Origin: CAZVEV01 sp964625865
GTDB taxonomy: Bacteria; Planctomycetota; Phycisphaerae; SM23-33
Assembly: GCA_964625865.1 (NCBI GenBank)
Contig: CAZVEV010000316.1
Location: forward strand, 1 to 6,720
DNA length: 6,720 bases
Direction: 5' to 3'
Under the pieces are notes generated by a model. It did no database searches and was not told the DNA's origin. It saw only the letters and a program-made list of their open reading frames with translations. The position numbers and the translations under genes were made by a program. This document shows positions 1-6,123 of the stretch, piece by piece (within the stretch, counting starts at the first letter, position 1; each line of letters opens with the position of its first letter).

Positions 1-243
1 CGCCTCGGCGACCTCCACACCGTCGATCTTGGGCAGTTTCAGGTCCAGCAGCACGACCGTCGGCAGGTCGGCGGGGTCGCGGTCGGCGTACTTGCCCGAA
101 GCGAAGAGATAGTCCAGCGCCTCGGCCCCGTCATTCACCACGACGACAGTGTTTCTGACGTAGTGTCTCCTCAGGGCCCGGAGTGTCAGGTCAACGTCGT
201 CGGGGTTGTCCTCGACCAGGAGGATCGATTTCTTGTCACCCAT
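1..243 (-). CDS. Rcp1-like stand-alone response regulator (partial, C-terminus outside window)
   Basis: Eighty-one N-terminal residues of a receiver domain, reading off the left edge. The start ILLVEDNPDDVDLTLRAL carries the acidic pocket (E11, D12), and VVLLDLKLPKIDG carries the phospho-acceptor D67. The insert DYLFASGKYADRDPADLP between beta-3 and the acceptor strand is typical of the small Rcp1/phytochrome-partner receiver family, which usually consists of one receiver of about 140-150 residues with no output domain. The ATG at 243 is preceded by an AAGGGAG ribosome site (minus strand, 251-257). It begins 18 nt after the stop of the histidine kinase, so the two are almost certainly co-transcribed, and this protein is the likely phospho-acceptor of that kinase. 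The conserved Thr and Lys of the receiver lie beyond the window and cannot be checked. The family assignment is strong; the downstream target is unknown. Confidence 0.93.
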   Translation of the reverse strand, partial: MGDKKSILLVEDNPDDVDLTLRALRRHYVRNTVVVVNDGAEALDYLFASGKYADRDPADLPTVVLLDLKLPKIDGVEVAEA

Positions 244-261
244 GCGGTTGCTCCCTTCAGG

Positions 262-2403
262 TCAGCGGTCCGGTCTCTGCGGCAGTGTGAAATAGAACGT
301 CGCGCCCTTTTCCACCTCCCCATGGGCCCATATGCGCCCGCCGTGGCGGTGGACGATGCGTTCCGCGGTGGCCAGCCCGATACCCGTGCCCGGAAACTCA
401 TCGAGCGAATGCAGTCGCTGAAACGGTCCGAAGAGTTTCCCCGCATAGGCCATGTCGAATCCTGCACCGTCATCGCGAACGAAGAACACTCGCGCATTAT
501 CCACCTCCGCCGTGCCGAACTCAACGCTCGCTTCGGGATGGTGGCTGGTGAACTTCCACGCGTTCTCGATCAGCTTGATCAGCACGACCTGCAGCAGATG
601 ACTGTCCCCGTCGGCGGTTAGGCCCTCGGCGATCTCGAAGGTTACGCGGCGATCGGGCTCGGCGGACTGGAAGTCTGCGGCGATCTTGCCGGCCAGGGCG
701 CTCATATCCACGGTCTCGCAGGCCATGCCGACCTGCCCGATCCGCGAGAGGCCCAGCAGATCGTCGATCAGTTCGGCCATTCGTCCTGCGGCCGCACGCA
801 CACGAGTAAGATAGCCTCTTCCCTGCTCGTCGAGCGTCTGTCCGTACTCCTCTGCCAACGCTGCGCTGAACCCGTCTATCCCCCGCAGCGGCGACCGCAG
901 ATCGTGCGAGACTGAGTAGGCAAAAGCTTCCAGTTCCCTGTTGGCCGCTGCCAGTTGTGCCGTCCGCTGTTCGACACGCTGTGTCAACTCGTCGTTCAGT
1001 CTGTTGACGGTTTCTTCGGCCCGCTTGTACCTCAGCGCTTCGACGATGGCCACGGAGAGGACTTCCATAGCCTCCTGATCGCCCGGCAGATACCCCCCTT
1101 CCTTGTTGCCCAGCCCGATCATGCCGACGGTCTTGCCCGCGTGTTTCAGCGGAACGCCCAGAAACGCCGTGATCTCGGGATGGCCCTCGGGCGTCCCGAC
1201 CCGGTCGGGATGTGTCGCCATTTCGTCGGCGCTGACGATCCGTGACCGCCCGTCCCTGATCGTACACCGGTCGATTCCCCGGATCGGCATGTCTTTGATG
1301 TGCTTCCTGGCATCGACAACGGCCATCTTGCAGGCATCCCATCCTGGATTACTGATGGCAATATCATCCATAAGACCGGCCTCGTTGACTTCCCCGACAA
1401 AGCCGAACCTGCTGCCGGTCAGCTTCTCGGCGACGGCGAGGCAGGTCTTGCCGAGTTCCTCCTCGGTTTCACACGTCAGCGCCTTTCTGAACACGTCGTT
1501 GATGGCGTCGAGCAACCTGTTGGCCTCTGCCAGTTCCGCCGTGCGTTGTTTGACGCGATCCTCCAACTCGCCGTGGGCCTTGGCGAGGGAGTTGGCCGCT
1601 CGTCTGCGCTCGGTGATGTTGCGTGCGTACAGATTCACGTAATCCGCATCCACCACCGGAGCGAACGTTACGTTCAGTATCCTCTCGCCGCAGACTGCTT
1701 CGGCCTCTTGCCTCTGTCCCGATGCCCGAACATCACTGACAACCGTCGTCCACTCACTCGGCAGGGCTTGGCCTTGTCGGCAGCCCCACGCCTCCAGAAG
1801 CGGCTCCGACGCGCGGTTCGCAAACACCACCGTGCCGTCGGCCGATACGCGCAACACCGGGTCCGGATTCTCCGAAGGAAACTTCGCAAGCTCCTCGATC
1901 CGCTCGGCCGCTTGCTTGTGCTCGGTGATATCGCGGCAGGACTCGACGATCCGGACCACCTCGCCGGCATCGTCGAAGATGGGCGCGGCGGTGATCTCGA
2001 CGAAGACCTCGCCGCCCTCGGCGTCGCGGTGCGTGTGCTCGACGGTGACCGGCATCTTCGTCCGGCAGACCTGCTCCATCGGGCAGGGGTGGGCCTCGCC
2101 GCGACAGGGCGTATCGCGATGGTGGGACACGGAGTAGCAGGGCCGACACGTTGCGACGGGGTCTTCCCCGTCCGCAAACTCGCGGGCGGCGTGATTGGCC
2201 AGGACAATGCGGTACTCCCGGTCGATGACCATCGTCACTTGGGGGATCGCGTCGATCACGGTCCGCAGGAACCGTGGCGCGTCCTGCGGGGCAGGGCCCT
2301 GCCCGTCAGCCCCCGGTGCGTTCAGGTGCCCGCTGTATTGGCCAAGAGGGCTCGCGTCTTCCGGCAACGGCGCCTTTGTCTTGCGTCTGTCTTCCGCCTT
2401 CAT
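262..2403 (-). CDS. PAS-PAS-GAF sensor histidine kinase
   Basis: A 713-residue cytoplasmic sensor kinase; I see no signal peptide or membrane segment. Order of parts: low-complexity N-terminus (1-42), PAS 1 (about 43-163) with a Cys/His-rich insert (C86, C89, H94, H95, C100, H105, C107, C113), PAS 2 (about 174-265, ending in the usual NITERR), coiled coil (266-297), GAF (about 298-460), second coiled coil (461-494), HisKA and HATPase. The H-box SVSHDLRSPLRGIDGFS gives the phospho-acceptor H500, of the type found in phytochrome-like kinases. The N-box is LIKLIENAWKFT (N614 kept, first Asn of the usual NLxxNA replaced by K610), the G1 box is DDGAGF (644-649) and the G2 box is GTGIGL (672-677). 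The GAF domain lacks an obvious bilin-binding Cys-His motif, so it is probably not a photoreceptor. The ATG at 2403 follows a TAGGGG ribosome-like site. The stop lies 18 nt before the small receiver gene, its presumed partner. The ligand is unknown; the Cys-rich PAS suggests metal or redox sensing, which is inference. Confidence 0.95.
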   Translation of the reverse strand: MKAEDRRKTKAPLPEDASPLGQYSGHLNAPGADGQGPAPQDAPRFLRTVIDAIPQVTMVIDREYRIVLANHAAREFADGEDPVATCRPCYSVSHHRDTPCRGEAHPCPMEQVCRTKMPVTVEHTHRDAEGGEVFVEITAAPIFDDAGEVVRIVESCRDITEHKQAAERIEELAKFPSENPDPVLRVSADGTVVFANRASEPLLEAWGCRQGQALPSEWTTVVSDVRASGQRQEAEAVCGERILNVTFAPVVDADYVNLYARNITERRRAANSLAKAHGELEDRVKQRTAELAEANRLLDAINDVFRKALTCETEEELGKTCLAVAEKLTGSRFGFVGEVNEAGLMDDIAISNPGWDACKMAVVDARKHIKDMPIRGIDRCTIRDGRSRIVSADEMATHPDRVGTPEGHPEITAFLGVPLKHAGKTVGMIGLGNKEGGYLPGDQEAMEVLSVAIVEALRYKRAEETVNRLNDELTQRVEQRTAQLAAANRELEAFAYSVSHDLRSPLRGIDGFSAALAEEYGQTLDEQGRGYLTRVRAAAGRMAELIDDLLGLSRIGQVGMACETVDMSALAGKIAADFQSAEPDRRVTFEIAEGLTADGDSHLLQVVLIKLIENAWKFTSHHPEASVEFGTAEVDNARVFFVRDDGAGFDMAYAGKLFGPFQRLHSLDEFPGTGIGLATAERIVHRHGGRIWAHGEVEKGATFYFTLPQRPDR

Positions 2404-2482
2404 GTAACCCCTACTCGCAATCAGCGCACTGCCAACGACTTGTCTCGATCTCCCACGTCACCCTTAGCTAAACGTACACCTG

Positions 2483-2511
2483 ATTATAGCGGCTTGGGGA
2501 CCGCGTAACCA
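2483..2511 (-). promoter_or_regulatory. Probable promoter of the kinase-receiver operon
   Basis: On the minus strand a perfect TATAAT -10 box (2488 to 2483) lies about 80 nt upstream of the kinase ATG. At a 17-nt spacing there is only a weak -35 match, TGGTTA (2511 to 2506), three of six to TTGACA. The position ahead of the operon and the perfect -10 support it; the poor -35 suggests a weak or activator-dependent promoter. Confidence 0.45.
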
Positions 2512-2948
2512 TGAGTTCTCCAATTATTGCGGCTTCTGGTCGAACACTGTGCCCGGTTCAAGAAATGGCGTCCGGGGGATTCGCACCGTCCCGGCCAAGC
2601 CCCATAAACACCCCGTAGCCGCATGCCGACCTCCCAGGTACCCTCTACCCCCTCGGCCGGGAGATCGTCGCTTAGGCCGCGGCCTCGTGCGTGCCAGACC
2701 CTCCGGCCAAGCAGATCAGACCAGGACATCCACGGAAGTGAAGGACCGACCGTGCAGTCGGCAGCGGATGTCGAGATTGGCATACTTCTCAGCCGCCAGG
2801 GCTCTCTCACGGGCCCATCGGCGGGCCGGCTCGGACCGACGGCGGACCCGCACAGAGACGACCGGGCTGTCCGGTTCGGCGGTCGTCCTCCAGGGGACGA
2901 TGCCGCGGTCGGCGAGACGTGTGATCGCTCGGGACACGGGTCTGCTCC

Positions 2949-2964
2949 ACCCGCCTGGGCGGGT
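2949..2964 (-). terminator. GC-rich hairpin right after the HD-GYP stop (possible terminator)
   Basis: A perfect inverted repeat, ACCCGCC / GGCGGGT with a 2-nt centre (realistically a 6-bp stem with a 4-nt loop), abuts the TAA stop of the receiver-HD-GYP gene at 2965-2967. No U-run follows on the minus strand (GGAGCAGACC), so if it ends transcription it is not a classical intrinsic terminator; it may stabilise the 3' end instead. Confidence 0.3.
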
Positions 2965-4008
2965 TTACGCGACGGCCTCTATCGGCCTGTTCGGCAGGAT
3001 CAGTCTGTCCATGTTCTTGTGGCACCACGACAAGGCGGCAGCCGCAATCTCGGGGTCAAACTGCGTCCCCGCGCAAGACTGCAGTTCCGCCAGCATCTTC
3101 TCGACGGGATAGGCCGTCTTGTAGGTGCGGTCCATGAGCATGGCGTCCATGGAGTCGGCGACATTGATGACCCTCGCCGCCCAAGGGATCTCGTCAGCGG
3201 CGATTCGGTCAGGATACCCCGTGCCATCCCACTTCTCATGGTGGTGTCGAACCACTTTCGCCTCGCTCGCAAACAACGCGATGCTGGCCAGGATGTCTCC
3301 CCCGAGGGCAGGGTGGCGTCGGATGTGGTCGAATTCCTCGTCGGTGAGCCTGCCCGCCTTGGTCAGGATGTGGTCCGGGACACCGATCTTGCCAATATCG
3401 TGCAGCAAGGCCGAGACACGAACCGTCTCCGTGATTGACTCCGTCGCGCCCAGTGCGGCGGCCAGGCTTGTCGCGTAATGCGTCACGTGCTCGCTGTGAC
3501 GGCGCGTATAGGGGTCCTTGGCCTCGACCGCTCGTGTCAGCGCCCCGACGCTGTCGAGGGCCGCGTTTTTCGCCTGCTTCCCAAGCTCCATCGCCTCGGC
3601 GGCACGAAGCGGCAACTGGGGCATCTCGGTTCGACCGCACGTCGCCTTACGGGCCGCCTCGACCAGCTCGCTCATGCTGAACGGCTTCTCGAAATAGTCG
3701 TACGCGCCGAGGATCAGCGCCTCGGCCAGGCACTGGCGCGTCGACAGGCCTGTGGTGAGGATCACGTTGCAGTCCGGCCTTTGGCTTCGCACGAACACCA
3801 GCAGATCCATCCCGCTGATCCGCGGCATGGTGATGTCCGAGATCACCAGGTCGTATCTCTCGGTTTCGAGCAGATACCGTGCTTCTTCAGCGTCGGAGGT
3901 ACAGTGGCAGTCGAACCCGCTGGAGGACAATTCATCGCCAATCAGAAAGCACACCCCGGGTTCGTCATCAACGATCAAGACCGTTTTCGACTCTTCTGTT
4001 GTCATCAT
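2965..4008 (-). CDS. Receiver-HD-GYP response regulator, predicted cyclic-di-GMP phosphodiesterase
   Basis: A 347-residue cytoplasmic protein with an N-terminal receiver (about 1-122) and a C-terminal HD-GYP domain (about 155-330), an RpfG-like architecture. The receiver has the DDE acidic pocket (D14, D15, E16), the acceptor D58 in DLVISDITMP, the Thr switch in VILTTG and K108 in FEKPF. The output domain shows HDIGKIG (H203, D204), a conserved upstream RRHSEHV, and HHEKWDGTGYP with the GYP at 264-266, so the metal ligands and signature of an active c-di-GMP hydrolase all appear present. The ATG at 4008 was chosen because TTGGGGAA lies just upstream and the receiver begins at once; an in-frame start 75 nt further upstream lacks these supports and adds a non-homologous leader. 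The partner kinase is not obvious: the kinase operon downstream already has its own receiver. It likely lowers c-di-GMP when phosphorylated (inference from the family). Confidence 0.95.
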   Translation of the reverse strand: MMTTEESKTVLIVDDEPGVCFLIGDELSSSGFDCHCTSDAEEARYLLETERYDLVISDITMPRISGMDLLVFVRSQRPDCNVILTTGLSTRQCLAEALILGAYDYFEKPFSMSELVEAARKATCGRTEMPQLPLRAAEAMELGKQAKNAALDSVGALTRAVEAKDPYTRRHSEHVTHYATSLAAALGATESITETVRVSALLHDIGKIGVPDHILTKAGRLTDEEFDHIRRHPALGGDILASIALFASEAKVVRHHHEKWDGTGYPDRIAADEIPWAARVINVADSMDAMLMDRTYKTAYPVEKMLAELQSCAGTQFDPEIAAAALSWCHKNMDRLILPNRPIEAVA

Positions 4009-4119
4009 ACTGTTCCCCAAGAACGTCTCTCGCCCGAAGCCATCTGCGGAGCGTCTTGAACCGACCACTCCGCGTCCCCCCACTCCTATCGGCCGTCAAC
4101 TCTCACAATATTAATAAAA

Positions 4120-4146
4120 GTGATACCTCTCTGTATTTTATGTCAA
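4120..4146 (-). promoter_or_regulatory. Candidate promoter of the receiver-HD-GYP gene
   Basis: A perfect TTGACA -35 box lies on the minus strand (4146 to 4141) in an AT-rich island. The best -10 is TATCAC (4125 to 4120; four of six) at a short 15-nt spacing. This would give a 5' leader of about 110 nt. The AT-rich setting in a GC-rich genome supports a promoter here, but the exact pairing is uncertain. Confidence 0.35.
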
Positions 4147-4186
4147 ACTACTGATCTCGCTCTTTTTGCTAATCCTATCATTCAAG

Positions 4187-4240
4187 ATGTCCGACTATAG
4201 CGGTATGGCGGACATGCCGCGGACGTTTCCAGACGTCGCG
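4187..4240 (+). promoter_or_regulatory. Two adjacent inverted repeats in the leader of the stand-alone receiver
   Basis: ATGTCCG (4187-4193) and CGGACAT (4209-4215) form a perfect 7-bp inverted repeat around ACTATAGCGGTATGG. It is followed at once by CGCGGACGT (4218-4226) and ACGTCGCG (4233-4240), an 8-bp stem with one bulged base and a 6-nt loop. Both lie 66-119 nt ahead of the receiver ATG, in the gap shared with the divergent HD-GYP gene. They could be an operator pair or leader RNA hairpins; no known binding-site consensus was recognised. Confidence 0.35.
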
Positions 4241-4305
4241 TGACGGCAGTGGAGCAACGGCGGCATTCGCCCGTAATGTGGGTCACTGACAGGGAGTTTG
4301 AGACG

Positions 4306-4758
4306 ATGCACGTTTTGGTAGCCGACGACGACAGAGGAGACCTTGCACTTCTTGTAAGTCGACTCAAAGAAATCGGTTACGTCCCACGAGCAGTTCGGGG
4401 CGGACCGGCGGCCCTCAAAGCGGTCCAGGAGAATCCGGGCATTCGGTTGGCGATCCTGAACTGGATGCTGCCAGGACTGGACGGCTTGGAGGTGGCCAGG
4501 GAACTCAGGCGCGCCAAGGCGAACATCTACACGGTCGTGCTGGTTGGCAGGTGCTTCTGCGAGGAGGCCAATGCCGCGTTTGGCTCCTGGGCGGACGAGT
4601 TTGCAGGCAAGCCGCTAAGCCCTGAGGCATTGCAGGCCCTGCTGGAACGGGCCGAAGCGGCGGCCAAACTGAGGGAACACCCGAGCCCTGTTGAATCGAG
4701 CGCAAGACGGGTCGCCAAGCCCGATCTAAGGCGTTTCAACTCCGAGGCCTCGACGTAG
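4306..4758 (+). CDS. Stand-alone receiver-domain protein lacking the phospho-acceptor Asp (pseudo-receiver)
   Basis: A 150-residue protein with one receiver fold and a charged tail of about 30 residues; there is no output domain. MHVLVADDDRGDLALL gives the acidic pocket (D7-D9). The strand that normally reads LLDWMLPGMDG reads AILNWMLPGLDG, so the acceptor aspartate is N52. The switch Thr/Ser after beta-4 is replaced as well (VVLVGR, G81), while K102 in FAGKPLS and the flanking W-A-D-E-F are kept. This looks like a receiver that binds partners in a fixed state rather than cycling through phosphorylation (inference). The start at 4306 is supported by AGGGAG at 4291-4296; a GTG at 4240 in the same frame has no ribosome site and adds unrelated residues. 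It is divergent from the HD-GYP gene and convergent with the radical SAM gene. Confidence 0.88.
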   Translation: MHVLVADDDRGDLALLVSRLKEIGYVPRAVRGGPAALKAVQENPGIRLAILNWMLPGLDGLEVARELRRAKANIYTVVLVGRCFCEEANAAFGSWADEFAGKPLSPEALQALLERAEAAAKLREHPSPVESSARRVAKPDLRRFNSEAST

Positions 4759-4817
4759 ATCGCTCCGGAAAACGACCAGCTGGAGTGGTTGGGCTGAACG
4801 CCTATCTCGATGCGCAT
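4527..4817 (-). CDS. Possible small overlapping ORF after the radical SAM gene
   Basis: A 96-codon frame starts at an ATG (4817) preceded by AAAGGAG at an ideal distance, and overlaps the last codons of the radical SAM gene in a different frame, a layout typical of translational coupling. Its start, MRIEIGVQPNHSSWSFSGAI, lies mostly in the gap before the pseudo-receiver gene. The remaining two thirds run antisense to that gene and are Ser/Ala/Leu-rich, as chance antisense frames in GC-rich DNA are. I do not recognise it. Either only a short N-terminal part matters or the ribosome site is a coincidence of Lys-Gly-Glu codons. Confidence 0.2.
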   Translation of the reverse strand: MRIEIGVQPNHSSWSFSGAIYVEASELKRLRSGLATRLALDSTGLGCSLSLAAASARSSRACNASGLSGLPANSSAQEPNAALASSQKHLPTSTTV

Positions 4818-5854
4818 AGCAGCTCTCCTTTGGGCCTGACCCCTTCAAGCGAGCGGACAACTGCGCCCGGCCTCAGGTGCCTCATTGCGTCCCAGACAGT
4901 TGGTAGCGGCTGCTCACAGAGGTTGCCATAGGTTTCCGTGAGGAACACGCAGGGCGTTACACAGCCGTCGCTTCGGACATTCATGAAGCGAATGCCCGCC
5001 GGGCAACTCCCGACGAGAGAGCACTCGAGTCGGACGGTAGCACCCTCCACCGGCTTCTGTTGGCGGAGGGTGGAGATGGCTTTGCGATCGATGCGAGGCA
5101 GGGCCTGCTTCGGTGTGGGTTTCGGCTCCAGCAGCGTGATCGACATGTGACGCTCCGCCGCCAACCGGCCCAGGAGACCTGCACGGTCGTGGAGACGTGG
5201 CCAAGCAACGACGTTCAGGCCCACTGCTGTGGCCTCCTGCAAGGCCTCTACTCGGGCCGTCAGTGTTCGCAGTGCCAGCTCATCGGCACAGGCGTCGTGC
5301 GCAGTGATGTTCACCTGTGAGAAGACGGAGAACCTGCCGACAGGGAATCTGTCCAGGTAGTCTGCATTCGTTGTCATGCTCACATTGAGACCTCTAGACA
5401 CCGCGTGCTCTGCCAGCTCTAGAACATCCTCCCGCAGCAAGGGCTCACCGCCCCCGAAGGTGACCTGGATGAGGCCGCTGTCGGCCATATCATCCAGAAC
5501 GCGGCACAGGGCGGATGTGTCCATCTCCTCGGCAGATGGACCACCCCCGAGATAGCAGTAAGGGCACCGCCGATTACAGGCTTCTGTCAAGGAGATATGG
5601 CAGACCTCGGGAGCGGTCAGATCATCGGGGTATGGTGGGCCAAGACCCAGCAGCCCCTCAGCTTCCGGGCGGGTCATCTTGATGGTCATCGCCGGATCGC
5701 GAACATACACCAGGGCGCCGTACGGCTCCTTGCGTATGGCCTTCTGAGCACGTTCAGGCCTGGCCTCACTCAGAGGGAAGGCATGATCGATTTGCGGTGC
5801 GCCGCAGGAGAGTCCCATACGATGTGCCTTGCTTGCACTGCCTTGTTCTCGCAT
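4802..5854 (-). CDS. Radical SAM protein with SPASM/twitch-like C-terminus
   Basis: A 350-residue radical SAM enzyme. The cluster motif ACNRRCPYCYLGG (C93, C97, C100) binds the SAM-cleaving 4Fe-4S cluster; GGGEPLL (134-140) is the SAM-binding GGE motif, and SMTTNADYL (159-167) fits the next strand. The N-terminal EPYGALVYVRDPAMTIKMTRPEA resembles the lead-in of peptide-modifying radical SAM enzymes. The C-terminus has C278, C284, C298, C302, C313 and C347 around CPAGIRFMNVRSDGCVTPC and GNLCEQPLPTVWDAMR, the pattern of a SPASM or half-SPASM (twitch) auxiliary-cluster domain, as in MoaA/PqqE/AlbA-type proteins. The product ends soon after (LLCASR), shorter than full SPASM proteins. The ATG at 5854 has only a weak ribosome site and sits in a hairpin; M13 (5818), with AAGG eight bases upstream, is an alternative start. 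Upstream on the same strand lies a tiny repeat protein, a possible substrate or partner (inference). Exact reaction unknown. Confidence 0.9.
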   Translation of the reverse strand: MREQGSASKAHRMGLSCGAPQIDHAFPLSEARPERAQKAIRKEPYGALVYVRDPAMTIKMTRPEAEGLLGLGPPYPDDLTAPEVCHISLTEACNRRCPYCYLGGGPSAEEMDTSALCRVLDDMADSGLIQVTFGGGEPLLREDVLELAEHAVSRGLNVSMTTNADYLDRFPVGRFSVFSQVNITAHDACADELALRTLTARVEALQEATAVGLNVVAWPRLHDRAGLLGRLAAERHMSITLLEPKPTPKQALPRIDRKAISTLRQQKPVEGATVRLECSLVGSCPAGIRFMNVRSDGCVTPCVFLTETYGNLCEQPLPTVWDAMRHLRPGAVVRSLEGVRPKGELLCASR

Positions 5855-5884
5855 GAAGAGCTCGACGACACCGGAGCTCTCATG
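5852..5884 (-). promoter_or_regulatory. Hairpin enclosing the radical SAM start codon
   Basis: CATGAAGAGCTC (5852-5863) and GAGCTCTCATG (5874-5884) are inverted repeats apart from one bulged base, with a 10-nt loop. In the minus-strand mRNA this would pair the annotated ATG and the bases where a ribosome site should be. It could restrain translation, or mean that the downstream in-frame ATG (5818) is the real start. Confidence 0.35.
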
Positions 5885-5927
5885 CGACCGTCAGGTATGC
5901 TACCCGCAAGGGGGGGGCATGTAAAGG

Positions 5928-6005
5928 CTAGGGTGATTGGCACTGTGCTCTGTCGCACCCGTGTCTCTTATCGCTGCGGCTTTTCTCGGATAGGCATGTT
6001 CTCAT
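5928..6005 (-). CDS. Possible Cys-containing micro-ORF (25 codons)
   Basis: A 25-residue frame starting MRTCLSEKSR and ending CDRAQCQSP, with three cysteines (4, 17, 22). It starts at an ATG (6005) with GAAGGTGA a few bases upstream. It lies in the spacer directly before the radical SAM gene on the same strand, the usual place for a short precursor or leader peptide. It has no homologue I recognise and is short enough to arise by chance. Confidence 0.2.
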   Translation of the reverse strand: MRTCLSEKSRSDKRHGCDRAQCQSP

Positions 6006-6022
6006 ACTTGTCACCTTCGGAT

Positions 6023-6079
6023 TCAGCCGGGGCGATTCATCTCTACGCCCTTATCGCAATTAATCTTGAATTCGATCAT
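6023..6079 (-). CDS. Possible micro-ORF (18 codons)
   Basis: A frame reading MIEFKINCDKGVEMNRPG starts at an ATG (6079) with AAGGTGG eight bases upstream. It lies between the repeat-protein gene and the 25-codon frame. It could be a leader peptide or chance; the ribosome site is the only support beyond position. Confidence 0.18.
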   Translation of the reverse strand: MIEFKINCDKGVEMNRPG

Positions 6080-6123
6080 GCCGATCGCCACCTTCTGAGA
6101 ATCCCTCGTGTAAGAGCCCGATA

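Larger units (their letters stand above)
2404..2964. other. Intergenic stretch without a convincing gene
   Basis: These 560 bases separate the receiver-HD-GYP gene from the kinase operon. They hold the kinase leader and promoter (about 2404-2511), a GC-rich hairpin next to the HD-GYP stop (2949-2964), and one short minus-strand open frame (2716-2937, GTG start). That frame has a winged-helix-like beginning, SRAITRLADRGIV, but no complete domain. Other open frames on either strand translate to Arg/Pro/Ser-rich sequence without recognisable motifs. The stretch may contain the eroded remains of a gene. Confidence 0.5.
4009..4305. other. Divergent AT-rich intergenic region
   Basis: These 297 bases separate two divergent signalling genes. 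Positions about 4100-4190 are strikingly AT-rich for this window (AATATTAATAAAAG, TATTTTATGTC, CTTTTTGC), as expected for promoters reading outward. The part from 4187 to 4240 carries two inverted repeats. No coding frame with a ribosome site was seen. Confidence 0.5.

Noticed and set aside
262..2403. The idea that the kinase is a phytochrome because of its HisKA type and Rcp1-like partner.
   Set aside because: There is no PHY domain and no bilin-binding Cys-His motif in the GAF; similar kinase cores are widespread in non-photosensory proteins.
1300..2508. A long plus-strand open frame of about 400 codons.
   Set aside because: It lies antisense to the histidine kinase, shows no motifs, has no ribosome site at its start, and is explained by the codon bias of a GC-rich gene.
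2566..2597. Minus strand reads GGTGCGAATCCCCCGGACGCCA, like the T-arm and acceptor end of a tRNA (or part of a cobalamin riboswitch).
   Set aside because: The would-be T-stem does not pair, no GGCGTCC 5' acceptor strand lies about 70-90 nt upstream, and the flanking riboswitch boxes are missing.
2623..3438. A plus-strand open frame of 271 codons across the intergenic region and the HD-GYP gene.
   Set aside because: Its second half is antisense to the clearly real HD-GYP domain and the translation has no recognisable domain.
5910..5917. A run of eight G that might make a phase-variable gene.
   Set aside because: It lies in the spacer, not inside a called gene, and a stop codon separates it from the radical SAM frame, so length changes would not switch that protein.
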